NCBI GenBank assembly: GCA_910588325.1
Contig: CAJUPP010000007.1
Span: 15,101 to 79,100, forward strand
DNA from: an uncultured Hungatella sp.
Lineage (GTDB): Bacteria > Bacillota > Clostridia > Lachnospirales > Lachnospiraceae
Direction: 5' to 3'
Length of the DNA stretch: 64,000 nucleotides
The first letter of the stretch is position 1; each line of letters starts with the position of its first letter. Shown here piece by piece: positions 52,721-61,740 of the stretch. The translations under genes and the position numbers were made by a program. The notes under the pieces are model-generated. The model saw only the letters and a list, made by a program, of their open reading frames with translations, was not told the DNA's origin and did not search any database.

Positions 52721-54439
52721 TTATTCATATGCTTTCCATTTAAAATCCGGAATCACATCCGACCATTTTTGGATTCCAATAATCTCTTTTGCAAATCTTA
52801 CGGTTTCCAAAGACTTCCTCTTATCAATATCCCTGTATACTTCCCATGCTTTTTTCCTGGAGGTAGCATTCACCACGCCAGGGGTAGTCATATCACAGTT
52901 CCACAGACCTACTGCTATATTTATATTTGTCTCATCAATATTATCCACCTGACGATGAAGAAGAAATGTGTCAATATATGGATTGCTGTCTGCAATATAA
53001 TAAGCATAGGCAAGAGCTGCCGCCTGAATCTGCTCAACATTTCCTCTGGTAGGACTCTGAGAGGTAAATCCCTGTTCTGAAAGGATAATGTGCCTCACGC
53101 CTCCGTCCTTTGTCAGCAATTCCTGACGTTTGAAATAATCTGTCAGCACATGGAGATTCTGAAAATTCACAATATAGGAATCCGCACTGTCCGTGACTCT
53201 GGAAATTCCATTCTCCTGTACATTACTGTCATCCCAGAATTCCGGCTCTGTCATAGGATCCGGATAAGGATGATATGCCAGTCCCCAGTCCATATCCCCG
53301 CCATCTCTGGACATCTGAGCAAAAAGATCAATCACATCTCTGGCCGCATAGTTTAACAGTGTAGGATTGGTCTCCTTCCAATAGAAATCCGTGGAAAAAA
53401 AGACACGGTCGTTGCTGCTGATGCTTTTAATGGATGTATAACATATCCGAAATCCTTTCATGAATTCCTGAACATATGGAATAAGTTCCTTTGGACCTGC
53501 ATAGTTCCACACCTGATTGTTGATTTCATTGCCGATAACCCAATTGGAAATCTTGCCTTCTGATCCCTGAAGTCCGGAGTAACGCAGCGCCAAAAAAGAA
53601 GACATTGCCTCCAAAGTCTCTGTTCCTTCTTTTGTGGAAGTATTGAACATATAGTAATTAGCTCCATTTACCCTCTGAATTCCCTGGGGCATCAGCTGAG
53701 GCACTGCATCGTTCCATCCATTTACAAGAATCGCCGTAACATTGATACCTTTTGCGGAATATGCGGACACAATTTTGTCATAGGATTCTACCATTTTCCT
53801 GCTAAAATGATAGGTCTTTCCCTTATAGTTATAATCGATTCCCTCTCCGATCAACTGGTCAAATGTCATGCTGACGGATACGTTCGCCACTCCCAATTCC
53901 AAGGCATCTGACATCATATCACCGTCCAATGTCAATCCCTTTTTGGATGTGGGTTCCTGATATGGATTCTTGTTGAGAGCTAATACTTCCGGATTGGATA
54001 CGTAGGCCCGATTGGATATGGCATGATAAGAGGAACCGTCAAAGACTGCCAGCACAAAGCTGCAGTGCAGTCTATCATGCTCTGTTCCGAATCCCAGAGG
54101 CAATACAAAGGAAACCGGATCGCCTCGATTGATCCAGGCAGCATAATCGGCTCTTCCGCCGATTCCGTCCTCGTGAGCATCCAGTTCAAACAGATACAGA
54201 TAGTTATCGTAGTATGCCGGATTAGAGCGGTCTCCTGTTACATTCCCCTGAACTATCAGATTTTCTCCGTCTATTACACAGGAAAGGCTGCCGGTCTCTG
54301 TTGGACTCGGAATCTGAGTTCCTGGCCCTGCTGTGATACTGGCAGCAAATGCATCGTCCATGGCGAAGCAGACGAAAAACAGGATTGCTGCCAATAAAAA
54401 CCATGGCAGACTTTTATGCAGTTGTTTTTTCTTATCCAT
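52721..54439 (-). CDS. DUF5722 protein, secreted glycoside-hydrolase-like (TIM-barrel type)
   Basis: 572 aa. A signal peptide (residues 10-33, ending DDAFA) exports it. A beta-sandwich-like N-terminal region (to about 150) is followed by a probable TIM barrel: GVANVSVSMTFDQL, WVIGNEINN (candidate acid/base Glu), DMDWGLAYHPYPD and RHIILSEQGF (candidate nucleophile Glu), as in clan A glycosidases. It may act on an extracellular polysaccharide, possibly its own or a host one. Strong AGGAGG before the ATG. It has its own promoter and terminator and is a single-gene unit. Confidence 0.8.
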   Translation of the reverse strand: MDKKKQLHKSLPWFLLAAILFFVCFAMDDAFAASITAGPGTQIPSPTETGSLSCVIDGENLIVQGNVTGDRSNPAYYDNYLYLFELDAHEDGIGGRADYAAWINRGDPVSFVLPLGFGTEHDRLHCSFVLAVFDGSSYHAISNRAYVSNPEVLALNKNPYQEPTSKKGLTLDGDMMSDALELGVANVSVSMTFDQLIGEGIDYNYKGKTYHFSRKMVESYDKIVSAYSAKGINVTAILVNGWNDAVPQLMPQGIQRVNGANYYMFNTSTKEGTETLEAMSSFLALRYSGLQGSEGKISNWVIGNEINNQVWNYAGPKELIPYVQEFMKGFRICYTSIKSISSNDRVFFSTDFYWKETNPTLLNYAARDVIDLFAQMSRDGGDMDWGLAYHPYPDPMTEPEFWDDSNVQENGISRVTDSADSYIVNFQNLHVLTDYFKRQELLTKDGGVRHIILSEQGFTSQSPTRGNVEQIQAAALAYAYYIADSNPYIDTFLLHRQVDNIDETNINIAVGLWNCDMTTPGVVNATSRKKAWEVYRDIDKRKSLETVRFAKEIIGIQKWSDVIPDFKWKAYE

Positions 54440-54536
54440 GCTATTGTTGTCCTCCTGAAGTCATTATGTACTCTTGGAGTCTCTCTGTGCCTGATTTTGT
54501 GAGATATTAATGCAGGAGAGATTCGGGGAGTGGAGT

Positions 54537-54585
54537 ACATATCTCATATGTGGAGTTATTATAGCTTATTGTGAGGAAAATGCAA
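54537..54585 (-). promoter_or_regulatory. Promoter and operator-like dyad of the DUF5722 gene
   Basis: On the minus strand TTGCAT (54580-54585), 16-bp spacer, TATAAT (54558-54563). The perfect dyad ACATAT-ctc-ATATGT lies at 54537-54551 just downstream of the start point, where a repressor could bind. Confidence 0.55.
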
Positions 54586-54661
54586 GGGGGATTCCCCTTA
54601 CATAGTATTACATTTTCCTTAAATTGGGAGGAAGAACACCTTTAGACTGCCACAACGCAGC

Positions 54662-54693
54662 CGCGAGAGGGCATCCTGTGATGTCCTCTCGCG
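54662..54693 (-). terminator. Hairpin after the rnf operon
   Basis: CGCGAGAGGGCAT pairs with ATGTCCTCTCGCG (12 of 13). It lies 34 bases past the rnfB stop. No T tract follows, so it may stabilise the mRNA end or be Rho-independent in a weak form. Confidence 0.45.
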
Positions 54694-54726
54694 ATGGTTT
54701 TATAAATATTTCATTCTCACTTACTC

Positions 54727-55512
54727 TTACTTAATTACTTTCACCGGACACTTAGCCGCGCACTTCCCACAGTTGGTACACTTCTCGTAATCAATGACAG
54801 CAAGGTTATTATCCATATGAATGGCATCAAACTCACACTGCTTCGTACACAGCGTACAGCCGATACATCCATTATCGCATTTGGCTTTTACATCCTTGCC
54901 CTTGTCATGGGAAGAACACTGAACCAGATGCTGTGCATCATATGGAACCAACTCGATCAGGTGGTTTGGACATGCAGCCACACATTTACCGCAAGCTACA
55001 CATTTTTCTTTGTCTACAATGGCTACACCGTCTACCATATGGATGGCGTCGAAGGCGCAGGCTTTTACGCAGGAACCGTATCCCATACAGCCATAAGTGC
55101 AGGCCTTCTCTCCTGCTCCGGGGACTACAGAGATTTTCTGGCAGTCGTCCATACCGAAGTAATTGTACTGGACTCTGGTTTTGTCGCAGGTTCCTTTACA
55201 TTTGACAAAGGCTACCTTCTTTACCGCACCGCCGCTTTCCACGCCCATGATGGCGGCAATCTTGTCGGCTACGACAGCGCCGCCTACGGGGCAGGCGTTT
55301 ACCGGAGCGGTTCCGGCAGCAATAGCGTTGGCCAGGCCGTCACATCCTGGAAAACCACAGCCACCGCAGTTGTTGCCAGGCAGCTCCGCCCGGACCAAAA
55401 TCTCTCTCTCGTCTACTTCTACTTTAAATTTTTCGCTGGCAATCCCAAGGAGTACACCGATAATAATACCGATAGCGCCGATGACGCCGGCTGCCAAAAG
55501 CATACCCATCAT
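54727..55512 (-). CDS. rnfB: Rnf complex subunit B (multi-cluster ferredoxin-type subunit)
   Basis: 261 aa. An N-terminal membrane helix is followed by the NCGGCGFPGCDG cluster motif and then further Fe-S motifs: CVKACAFD, CVACGKCVAACP, CIGCTLCTKQCEFD and CTNCGKCAAKCP. It receives electrons from reduced ferredoxin and passes them into the membrane part of the complex. Last gene of rnfCDGEAB, 18 bases after rnfA. Confidence 0.95.
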   Translation of the reverse strand: MMGMLLAAGVIGAIGIIIGVLLGIASEKFKVEVDEREILVRAELPGNNCGGCGFPGCDGLANAIAAGTAPVNACPVGGAVVADKIAAIMGVESGGAVKKVAFVKCKGTCDKTRVQYNYFGMDDCQKISVVPGAGEKACTYGCMGYGSCVKACAFDAIHMVDGVAIVDKEKCVACGKCVAACPNHLIELVPYDAQHLVQCSSHDKGKDVKAKCDNGCIGCTLCTKQCEFDAIHMDNNLAVIDYEKCTNCGKCAAKCPVKVIK

Positions 55513-55530
55513 ATTTTGCTGCCCCCTTCC

Positions 55531-56106
55531 TTAAATAAGCCCGGCGAATCCCATAAATGCAATCGCCATCAAACCGGAGGTAATCAGGACAATCGGGGAC
55601 CCCTTGAAGCTGTTTGGAATGTCATTATCTTCAATGCTCTCTCGGATACTTGCCAAAAGGACGATGGCAATGGTGAATCCTACTGCTGTTCCAACGCCGT
55701 TGAAAATACTTAGGAGAATGCCGTAACCTTTCTGCACGTTGGTTAAAGCGGCGCCCAGTACGGCGCAGTTAGTGGTAATCAGAGGAAGAAACACCCCCAA
55801 GGCCTGGTAGAGGGACGGCATGCTCTTTTTTAAGAACATTTCCACAAACTGTACCAAGGCTGCGATTACCAAGATAAACGCGATGGTCTGCAGGTAGGTG
55901 ATCTTCATGGGTACCAGGACAAATTTATAGATCAGGCTGGTGACGAAGGACGCCAGGGTGATAACGAAGATAACGGCCACCCCCATGCCTGCCGCAGTAT
56001 CGGTCTTTTTTGATACGCCCAGGAACGGGCAGAGACCCTGGAACTGGCTTAAGATAATGTTATTAACCAGGGCAGCGCTGACGACTACTAAAATTAATTC
56101 TTTCAT
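55531..56106 (-). CDS. rnfA: Rnf complex subunit A
   Basis: 191 aa with six membrane helices. Typical RnfA start VSAALVNNIILSQFQGLCPFLG; the conserved Cys sits in this first helix and in LITTNCAVLG. RnfA and RnfE form an antiparallel pair that holds a membrane [2Fe-2S] cluster between NqrD/NqrE-type Cys residues. Spacing to neighbours is 14-18 bp. Confidence 0.95.
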   Translation of the reverse strand: MKELILVVVSAALVNNIILSQFQGLCPFLGVSKKTDTAAGMGVAVIFVITLASFVTSLIYKFVLVPMKITYLQTIAFILVIAALVQFVEMFLKKSMPSLYQALGVFLPLITTNCAVLGAALTNVQKGYGILLSIFNGVGTAVGFTIAIVLLASIRESIEDNDIPNSFKGSPIVLITSGLMAIAFMGFAGLI

Positions 56107-56120
56107 GTTCCCGCTCCTCC

Positions 56121-56915
56121 TTAATTTTCTTTCTTATCCAGTTTTGCACTCAGTTCCTTCTGTTTCGCTGCCAAATCTGCTTTCTTGGCTGCCAGGGCAT
56201 CCTCTTCAGCCTGCAGGCGTCTGGTCTCCAAAGTGGCATGGTTTGCCATACAGGCAGAGCCGGTACAGTTCATACAATTGCCGCCGCAGGCCAGAACGGA
56301 TTCTGGTGCACTTCCGTTGGTGGCGGAGGGCATTTTCACAAGATTCTGCCAAGCGGTCAGACCGGCCAGAACGAAGAATGCTCCGGGAGCCAGACCGAAG
56401 ATGCTGATCTTGTAATCTTCCGGGATAAACTGGAAGCCGAATACAGAGCCGGCGCCTAAAATCTCACGGAAAATCGCGATGCTGGTTAAGCCTACCGTAA
56501 AGCCCAGGCCCATGCCGATTCCGTCAAAGGCAGACTCCAAGGGACCATTTTTAGCCGCATAAGCTTCCGCACGGCCCAGGATGATACAGTTAACCACGAT
56601 CAGAGGGATAAAGATTCCCAGGGACTCGTTTAAGCTGGGAATAAAGGCCTGCAAAAGCAGCTGCACGATGGTAACCAGGGAAGCCACGATTACGATATAG
56701 GCCGGAATACGCACTCTGTCAGGTATAATCTTCCGCAAAGAAGAAATAATAAGGTTAGAGAAAATCAACACTGCCGTTGTAGTCAGGCCCATGCCAAGGC
56801 CGTTGATGGCTGTGGTGGTGGTTGCCAAAGTCGGACACATGCCTAACATCAGGACGAAGGTCGGGTTTTCTTTGATAATGCCATTATAAAGACGTTCCAC
56901 ACATTTATTCATCAT
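56121..56915 (-). CDS. rnfE: Rnf complex subunit E with a cysteine-rich C-terminal extension
   Basis: 264 aa, longer than the usual 200-235. The core (1-200) has six membrane helices and the conserved MLGMCPTLATT and VVNCIILGRAEA Cys segments. Beyond it lies LACGGNCMNCTGSACMANH with Cys 210, 214, 217 and 222, then a charged coiled coil to the C-terminus (228-264). The extra cysteines could bind a metal or Fe-S cluster on the cytoplasmic side; this is inference. The core role is membrane electron transfer with RnfA. Confidence 0.94.
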   Translation of the reverse strand: MMNKCVERLYNGIIKENPTFVLMLGMCPTLATTTTAINGLGMGLTTTAVLIFSNLIISSLRKIIPDRVRIPAYIVIVASLVTIVQLLLQAFIPSLNESLGIFIPLIVVNCIILGRAEAYAAKNGPLESAFDGIGMGLGFTVGLTSIAIFREILGAGSVFGFQFIPEDYKISIFGLAPGAFFVLAGLTAWQNLVKMPSATNGSAPESVLACGGNCMNCTGSACMANHATLETRRLQAEEDALAAKKADLAAKQKELSAKLDKKEN

Positions 56916-56923
56916 CCCACCTC

Positions 56924-57535
56924 CTACTGTTCCACGCAGTTATTGACAAAGTACAGGGCCAGATTGACCGCGCCAGTCACTGCGTTGGATGTGATGGTGG
57001 CACCGCTGATGGCGTCAATCTCCCCGTCAGACGATGCACCGGATTTTGTTACTGTAAACTGCTCTACGGTCTTGTCGGCATACTGAGCCTTCCACTCCGG
57101 CTGAGTGGCGTTCATGCCAAGACCTGCCGTCTCGGCGATGGTTAAAAACTCGATTCCTTTTACTTCGCCGTCTGCAGTGATACCTACGGATACGGTAATG
57201 TCGCCGCCGTAGCCATCCTTAGAGGTGGTGGTTACCACATAGCCAAAGGCTGCTCCAGAGCCGTCTAAGCCGGTAGCACATTCATCTACGGACACGTTGC
57301 CGAAGCCCAAACCAGGGGCATCGGTGTTGGCCTTCTCCAAAGCCTGGGTATAATCATCCAGCTTAAAGGAAGCGGCATCTGCCAAAACCGTACGGAAGGC
57401 CTCCTCCTTGGCCGCCAGATTGGCTGCCTCAATAGGGCCTTTTGTAATCTCATAAACTCCGCCCAGGCATGCGCCTGCAATCAAAGTGATGGCAAACAGA
57501 ATCAGGGCATCTTTCATAAATCCGCCTTTGCTCAT
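56924..57535 (-). CDS. rnfG: Rnf complex subunit G (FMN-binding)
   Basis: 203 aa. One N-terminal membrane helix (about 8-28) and an extracytoplasmic FMN-binding domain; the flavinylation motif DAISGAT places FMN on Thr180, to be attached by ApbE. It overlaps the rnfD stop as ATGA, so translation is coupled. It carries electrons from RnfD-side flavin toward the RnfA/E cluster. Confidence 0.95.
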   Translation of the reverse strand: MSKGGFMKDALILFAITLIAGACLGGVYEITKGPIEAANLAAKEEAFRTVLADAASFKLDDYTQALEKANTDAPGLGFGNVSVDECATGLDGSGAAFGYVVTTTSKDGYGGDITVSVGITADGEVKGIEFLTIAETAGLGMNATQPEWKAQYADKTVEQFTVTKSGASSDGEIDAISGATITSNAVTGAVNLALYFVNNCVEQ

Positions 57536-58458
57536 GCTTTCTTGCCCTCCTTTCCAAATGCAACGGGATAGGTCACTTTCTCAATCAGCGGCACTAAAAG
57601 GTTGCTGATGATAATCGCATAGGACACTCCCTCGGCAGAACCGCCGAAAATACGGAACAGGCCGGTAAGAATTCCAAGTATCACGCCAAAGACAATCTGT
57701 CCTCTTGGGGTAATGGGACTGGTTACATAGTCCGTTGCCATGAAGAATGCGCCGAAGATCAAGCCGCCGCCGCACAGATGAGCCAGTACATAGCCCAGAT
57801 TGTGTTGTCCGAAAATAAATACGAATACGGCAAAGGTGGCCAGATATGCTACAGGAATCTTCCAGCTGATTACCTTTCTAATCAGCAGATAAGCGGCGCC
57901 GATGAGCAAGGCAACCACAGACACTTCTCCGATGGTTCCTGGAATTTTCCCCACAAACATAGCCGCAACATCCACAGAACCGCCGTTTTTCAATACGGCT
58001 AAGGGTGTGGCTCCGGATATGCCGTCCAGCGTAAAGGTGGACATCTTGTTGGCAAAGGAAATCAGAAGGAAACACCTTGCCGCCAGGGCAGGGTTCATAA
58101 AGTTCTGTCCCAAGCCGCCGTACAGCTGCTTTACCACGATGATGGCAAAGATACCGCCCAGATAAGGAATCCACAGAGGAATCTCCGGCGGCATGTTCAG
58201 TGCCAGAATCATGCCGGTTACCAGGGCGCTTCCGTCCATAATGGTGACAGGCCTGCCAAGCAGACTTTCATAGACAAATTCACTTAATACGCAGCTTGCC
58301 ACTGTGACGAGAATAATAAACAGCGCTTTCAATCCGAACTGATACACGCCAAACACCGCTGCAGGAATCATGGCGATGACCACATCTCCCATCAGGTTCT
58401 GGGTCAGCACACTGCTTCTTGCATGAGGTGAGGATGATACATTTAACAATTTACCCAT
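57532..58458 (-). CDS. rnfD: Rnf complex subunit D (membrane flavoprotein)
   Basis: 308 aa with about ten membrane helices. The covalent-FMN motif LDGISGAT places FMN on Thr151; SPITPRGQIVFG and SEGVSYAIIISN are other conserved stretches. With RnfG it forms the ion-translocating core that uses the ferredoxin-to-NAD energy drop. It follows rnfC by ten bases. Confidence 0.95.
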   Translation of the reverse strand: MGKLLNVSSSPHARSSVLTQNLMGDVVIAMIPAAVFGVYQFGLKALFIILVTVASCVLSEFVYESLLGRPVTIMDGSALVTGMILALNMPPEIPLWIPYLGGIFAIIVVKQLYGGLGQNFMNPALAARCFLLISFANKMSTFTLDGISGATPLAVLKNGGSVDVAAMFVGKIPGTIGEVSVVALLIGAAYLLIRKVISWKIPVAYLATFAVFVFIFGQHNLGYVLAHLCGGGLIFGAFFMATDYVTSPITPRGQIVFGVILGILTGLFRIFGGSAEGVSYAIIISNLLVPLIEKVTYPVAFGKEGKKA

Positions 58459-58468
58459 AATCCGCCTC

Positions 58469-59791
58469 CTACGCTTTCTTGCGGCTGGCCATCACGGCCT
58501 TGCGCATCTCTTTAAATGCCTGAGTCAGGGGTCTTCTGGCCGGACAGATATAGGCACAGCAGCCGCACTCACAGCACTCCATACCATTCAGCTTCACAAA
58601 TGCATCCAGGTCATGCCGCTCTGCCGCCTTCATCATCTTCTGAGGCACCACTCTTCCGGGACATACGCTGACACAGCGCCCGCAGCGGATGCAGGCAGAA
58701 GGCTCTAATTCTGCCACCTGGTCTTTGGTCAGACAGGTCAGGGCGGAGGAAGTCTTGGAAACCGGGATAGATAAATCAAACAAAGCCTGTCCCATCATAG
58801 GTCCTCCGGAGATCACCTTCTCCGGCTCCGTCTTAAATCCGCCTGCCGCGTCAATCAGTTCCTGATAACTGGTCCCTAGGCGGACACTGAAGTTTTTCGG
58901 ACTTACAATGGCGTCGCCGGTTACGGTGATAATCTTCCTTAACAGAGGCGTCTGTCTGCATACTGCGCGGTAAATAGCAGCCACGGTGTCTACGTTGTCT
59001 ACCACACATCCTGCATCGGCAGGAAGCATGGAAGAATTAATCTTTCTTCCGGTGGTGGCATAGATAAGGGTACGCTCACCACCCTGAGGGTATTTGGTAA
59101 GCAGGGTACGAACCTCAATCTTTGGTTCATCCTTTACCAGTTCTTCCATCTTTTTGATGGCTTCCGGCTTGTTGTTCTCAATGCCGATAATTCCTTTTGC
59201 ATTGTCAAATAACCGAAGCATTACCTTCAGGCCTTCCGCCACGGTCTCCGGCTCTTCCATCAATATCCGGTAGTCAGAAGTCAGATAAGGCTCACACTCC
59301 GCACCGTTGACAATCACGTAATCGATTTTACTCGGTTCCTTAGGCGCCAGCTTCACGTGTGTAGGGAATCCCGCACCGCCTAAGCCTACGATGCCGGCTT
59401 CCTTTACTATATCCAGAATATCCTGTTTTGACAGGGATGACACATCTCTGTCCTCCCCCAGCCCCGGCACGGTTTTGTATTCATTGTCATTCTCTACAAT
59501 GATACTGTCAACCATGGCACCGTTTGCCACCAGACGCTTCTCAATCCCTTTTACCGTACCGGACACAGAAGAAATCACATGGGCGGAAACAAACCCTCCG
59601 GCCTCACCGATTCTCTGCCCCACCAACACCTGGTCGCCTTTTTTCACCAGGGGTTTGGCAGGCGCACCGATATGCTGGGACAGCGGGTACACCAGCTCCC
59701 CCTTTGGCATCAGGACTTCAATCGGCTGATTTTCGGACAATTCTTTTCCCTCATATGGATGAATGCCGCCTATAAATGTAGCCAATCCCAT
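58469..59791 (-). CDS. rnfC: Rnf complex subunit C (NADH/FMN- and Fe-S-binding)
   Basis: 440 aa. First gene of the operon. It has the Nuo F-like flavin/NAD site (GLGGAGFPTHVKL, NGAECEPYLTSDYR) and two [4Fe-4S] ferredoxin motifs CIRCGRCVSVCP and CCECGCCAYICP. It exchanges electrons with NAD at the cytoplasmic face. GAGGG lies 8 bases before the ATG. The complete complex makes a Na+ or H+ gradient from ferredoxin oxidation, the main respiratory device of such anaerobes. Confidence 0.96.
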   Translation of the reverse strand: MGLATFIGGIHPYEGKELSENQPIEVLMPKGELVYPLSQHIGAPAKPLVKKGDQVLVGQRIGEAGGFVSAHVISSVSGTVKGIEKRLVANGAMVDSIIVENDNEYKTVPGLGEDRDVSSLSKQDILDIVKEAGIVGLGGAGFPTHVKLAPKEPSKIDYVIVNGAECEPYLTSDYRILMEEPETVAEGLKVMLRLFDNAKGIIGIENNKPEAIKKMEELVKDEPKIEVRTLLTKYPQGGERTLIYATTGRKINSSMLPADAGCVVDNVDTVAAIYRAVCRQTPLLRKIITVTGDAIVSPKNFSVRLGTSYQELIDAAGGFKTEPEKVISGGPMMGQALFDLSIPVSKTSSALTCLTKDQVAELEPSACIRCGRCVSVCPGRVVPQKMMKAAERHDLDAFVKLNGMECCECGCCAYICPARRPLTQAFKEMRKAVMASRKKA

Positions 59792-59867
59792 CTAACCAAC
59801 CCTCTTTCTATACTTTTTCTTAACATCTTTTAAGCAAATCGTACACTTGCTGTCATTTATCGTAAGA

Positions 59868-59896
59868 AGTATAACATAAAAAAGAATTCTTCTCAA
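59868..59896 (-). promoter_or_regulatory. Promoter of the rnf operon
   Basis: On the minus strand TTGAGA (59891-59896), 17-bp spacer, TATACT (59868-59873), about 75 bases before rnfC. Confidence 0.7.
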
Positions 59897-60216
59897 TTAG
59901 AAAAATAAATCTCCCTGCCGCAAATTTCTGGTTTTTCAGGAAAATTACGTCTCACCATATTTGTTAAATATTCTACAAGAAAGGCCTTCTTTCCAACTCC
60001 CACAGATTTTCCTCTGACTCTCAAGGGGACTCCTGCGCCGCAGTGGGGCTGTCTAAAAGTCATATTCTTTTCAAAACTTTGTGATTTTTTTGTTAATTAA
60101 TGATAAATTTTTTCGGATTTCTGCTGAGAATCTGCTTTTTAAATTAGTTTATCTAATATATTCATTAATAATTTTCATATATTTTCTTATCGTCCAATTT
60201 CCTAAAGTTAATATGA
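59897..60216. other. Intergenic stretch upstream of the rnf promoter
   Basis: AT-rich, no credible coding frame on either strand. A GC-rich fragment near 60020-60050 resembles other repeat debris in the window, but I cannot define it. Confidence 0.4.
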
Positions 60217-60240
60217 AAGGGAGGAATCTTCCCCCCTTAC
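60217..60240 (-). terminator. Terminator after the sugar isomerase gene
   Basis: AAGGGAGGAA and TTCCCCCCTT form a short, nearly perfect stem directly after the stop codon at 60246; the T content after it on the minus strand is modest. Confidence 0.45.
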
Positions 60241-60245
60241 TCTTT

Positions 60246-61019
60246 TTATAAAATCGTCTCATCTAATTTTTTTAACAATGCCAAAGCCCTGGCCCCATCT
60301 TCTTCTATATTCTCCGTTTTTCCTTCAATACTGATCCTTCCATTATAACCGATGGCCTTCAGGGAACGGAAAAATGCCTCGTATTCTTCTCCCTCCACAG
60401 ACATAGGGTAGCGTCTTCCGTTGGCGGAAGCAATGTGGACATGGCCTAACTTTTTGATGATTTCCATATCCTCTATCCGGTCGTCATTGGTCATGACATG
60501 AAAAAAATCTGATAAAAGTCCTACATTGGGATGGTCCACAACAGCCTCCAGCATTGCCCCTTCCAGCATGGTGCAGATCAGATTGGTCTCGTTTCTGCTT
60601 AAAGGTTCAATCATCACCTGAATCCCATACTCTTTTGCCGCATCTCCCGCCATGCGGTGAATAGCTATTAATTTCCTATATGCCTGTCCAAACGGAACGT
60701 CCTTCGGACATCGTCTGCTTTTTCCACTTTCAAAAACCAATGTCTTTGCCCCGAAGCCGTCTACAAGCCTCATAGCTTTGTGAAAATAGGATTCTAATTC
60801 CTGGTCACTGACACTTCCATCCAAAAGAGTCATGGTTCCAGGGAACAAAACATTACATGCCTCACATTTTACTCTGGAATCTGCCAGCAGTTTTTGATAC
60901 CTGCAGATCTCTTCATGAGACAACGCCATAGCAGATGCCGTCTCTAATTCAATATAGTCATATCCAAGTTTTTCTAAAACAGGAAGATTCTCTATGGTGG
61001 TACAAATTCCAAATCTCAT
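60246..61019 (-). CDS. Sugar phosphate isomerase/epimerase (xylose-isomerase-like TIM barrel)
   Basis: 257 aa. Starts MRFGICTTIENLPVLEKLGY at 61019, 4 bases after GAGGAGAGG; conserved metal-binding residues lie in IMIEPLSRNETN, GLLSDFFHVMT, HVHIASANGR and RISIEGKTEN. Members isomerise or epimerise sugars or keto acids such as hexulosonates; the exact substrate is not known. It follows the truncated ROK gene on the same strand, so it may once have been part of a sugar-catabolic unit controlled by that protein. Confidence 0.87.
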   Translation of the reverse strand: MRFGICTTIENLPVLEKLGYDYIELETASAMALSHEEICRYQKLLADSRVKCEACNVLFPGTMTLLDGSVSDQELESYFHKAMRLVDGFGAKTLVFESGKSRRCPKDVPFGQAYRKLIAIHRMAGDAAKEYGIQVMIEPLSRNETNLICTMLEGAMLEAVVDHPNVGLLSDFFHVMTNDDRIEDMEIIKKLGHVHIASANGRRYPMSVEGEEYEAFFRSLKAIGYNGRISIEGKTENIEEDGARALALLKKLDETIL

Positions 61020-61039
61020 ACTGCCTCTCCTCTCATGCA

Positions 61040-61549
61040 TTAGTCAGAGCCCTTTATCTCAATCTCTCCATTAAGAATTTCCTCGATTACATGAATACAT
61101 CCGCCCATGGCAGCCGTATTGGATTTTGACTGACTCGTGTTCGTCAGAATCAGGACCTCTGAATTTTTCCATACATTCTCCCGGACTGTCTGCCTCACTT
61201 TTTCAATAAACAGGGCCTCATAATTGATCAGGCTTCCTTCCAGAACAATCATCTCTGGGTTGAAAAGATTGATAACATTCGCCAATGCGATCCCCAGATA
61301 ATAGGCCATCTTATTAACCGCTTCCACACATAATGCGTCATTCAGCATACAGCCCCTGTAGATAATATCCATATCAATTTCATCATAATCCTGATGAAAA
61401 ACCATGGATTCCACCGCGCTGCTTCTCCCGCTTTTCAGACCTTCCACCACATATTGTCTGATTCCTTTTTCCGAAGCAACGGTTTCCAGACACCCCCTTC
61501 TTCCGCATTTACACAGTCTTCCGTCAGGCTCTACAATCTTTTCCAGCAA
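61040..61549 (-). pseudogene. 5'-truncated ROK-family gene
   Basis: 169 codons that match only the C-terminal half of a ROK protein (DGRLCKCGRRGCLETVASEKG with its zinc cysteines, then NVINLFNPEMIVLEGSL). Full-length members are about 300-400 aa; the ATP-binding and any helix-turn-helix part is missing. A TAA stop directly precedes the first in-frame TTG, so no full N-terminus is possible. The palindromic repeat at 61612-61690 begins about 60 bases beyond the break, so insertion or deletion linked to that repeat may have removed the front half. Confidence 0.75.
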
Positions 61550-61611
61550 TTAAGTATCTTATTACTATCCATTATATGTGCCAGGTTTCCGTCTGAAATA
61601 TGCAATCGAGC

Positions 61612-61690
61612 AGGGGAGGCGTTTCCCCCTACCGGCCACGCGGGGCGCACGTTGCGTCAGCAACCATTTCATCTGTGCGCCCCTGCGCAT
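61612..61690. repeat. GC-rich palindromic repeat next to the truncated ROK gene
   Basis: Hairpins include GGGGA/TCCCC (61613-61631 region) and GGGGCGCAC with GTGCGCCCC (about 61646-61682). GC content is well above its surroundings. It resembles a mobile palindromic repeat, and ends right before the terminator of the SEC-C gene. Confidence 0.5.
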
Positions 61691-61726
61691 AAAAAAGCAG
61701 CCTCAGGTATTACCTGGCTGCTTTTT
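61691..61726. terminator. Terminator after the SEC-C protein gene
   Basis: AAAAAAGCAGCC pairs with GGCTGCTTTTT, with inner AGGTA/TACCT, flanked by A6 and T5, so it works in both directions; the SEC-C gene stop is 15 bases away. Confidence 0.85.
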
Positions 61727-61740
61727 GATATAAAGCTTCT

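Noticed and set aside
54662..54693. Strong intrinsic terminator after rnfB
   Set aside because: The stem is good but no T tract follows, so it is listed only as a hairpin with low confidence.
54817..55713. Plus-strand 298-codon frame opposite rnfB/rnfA
   Set aside because: Shadow of two well-supported rnf genes.
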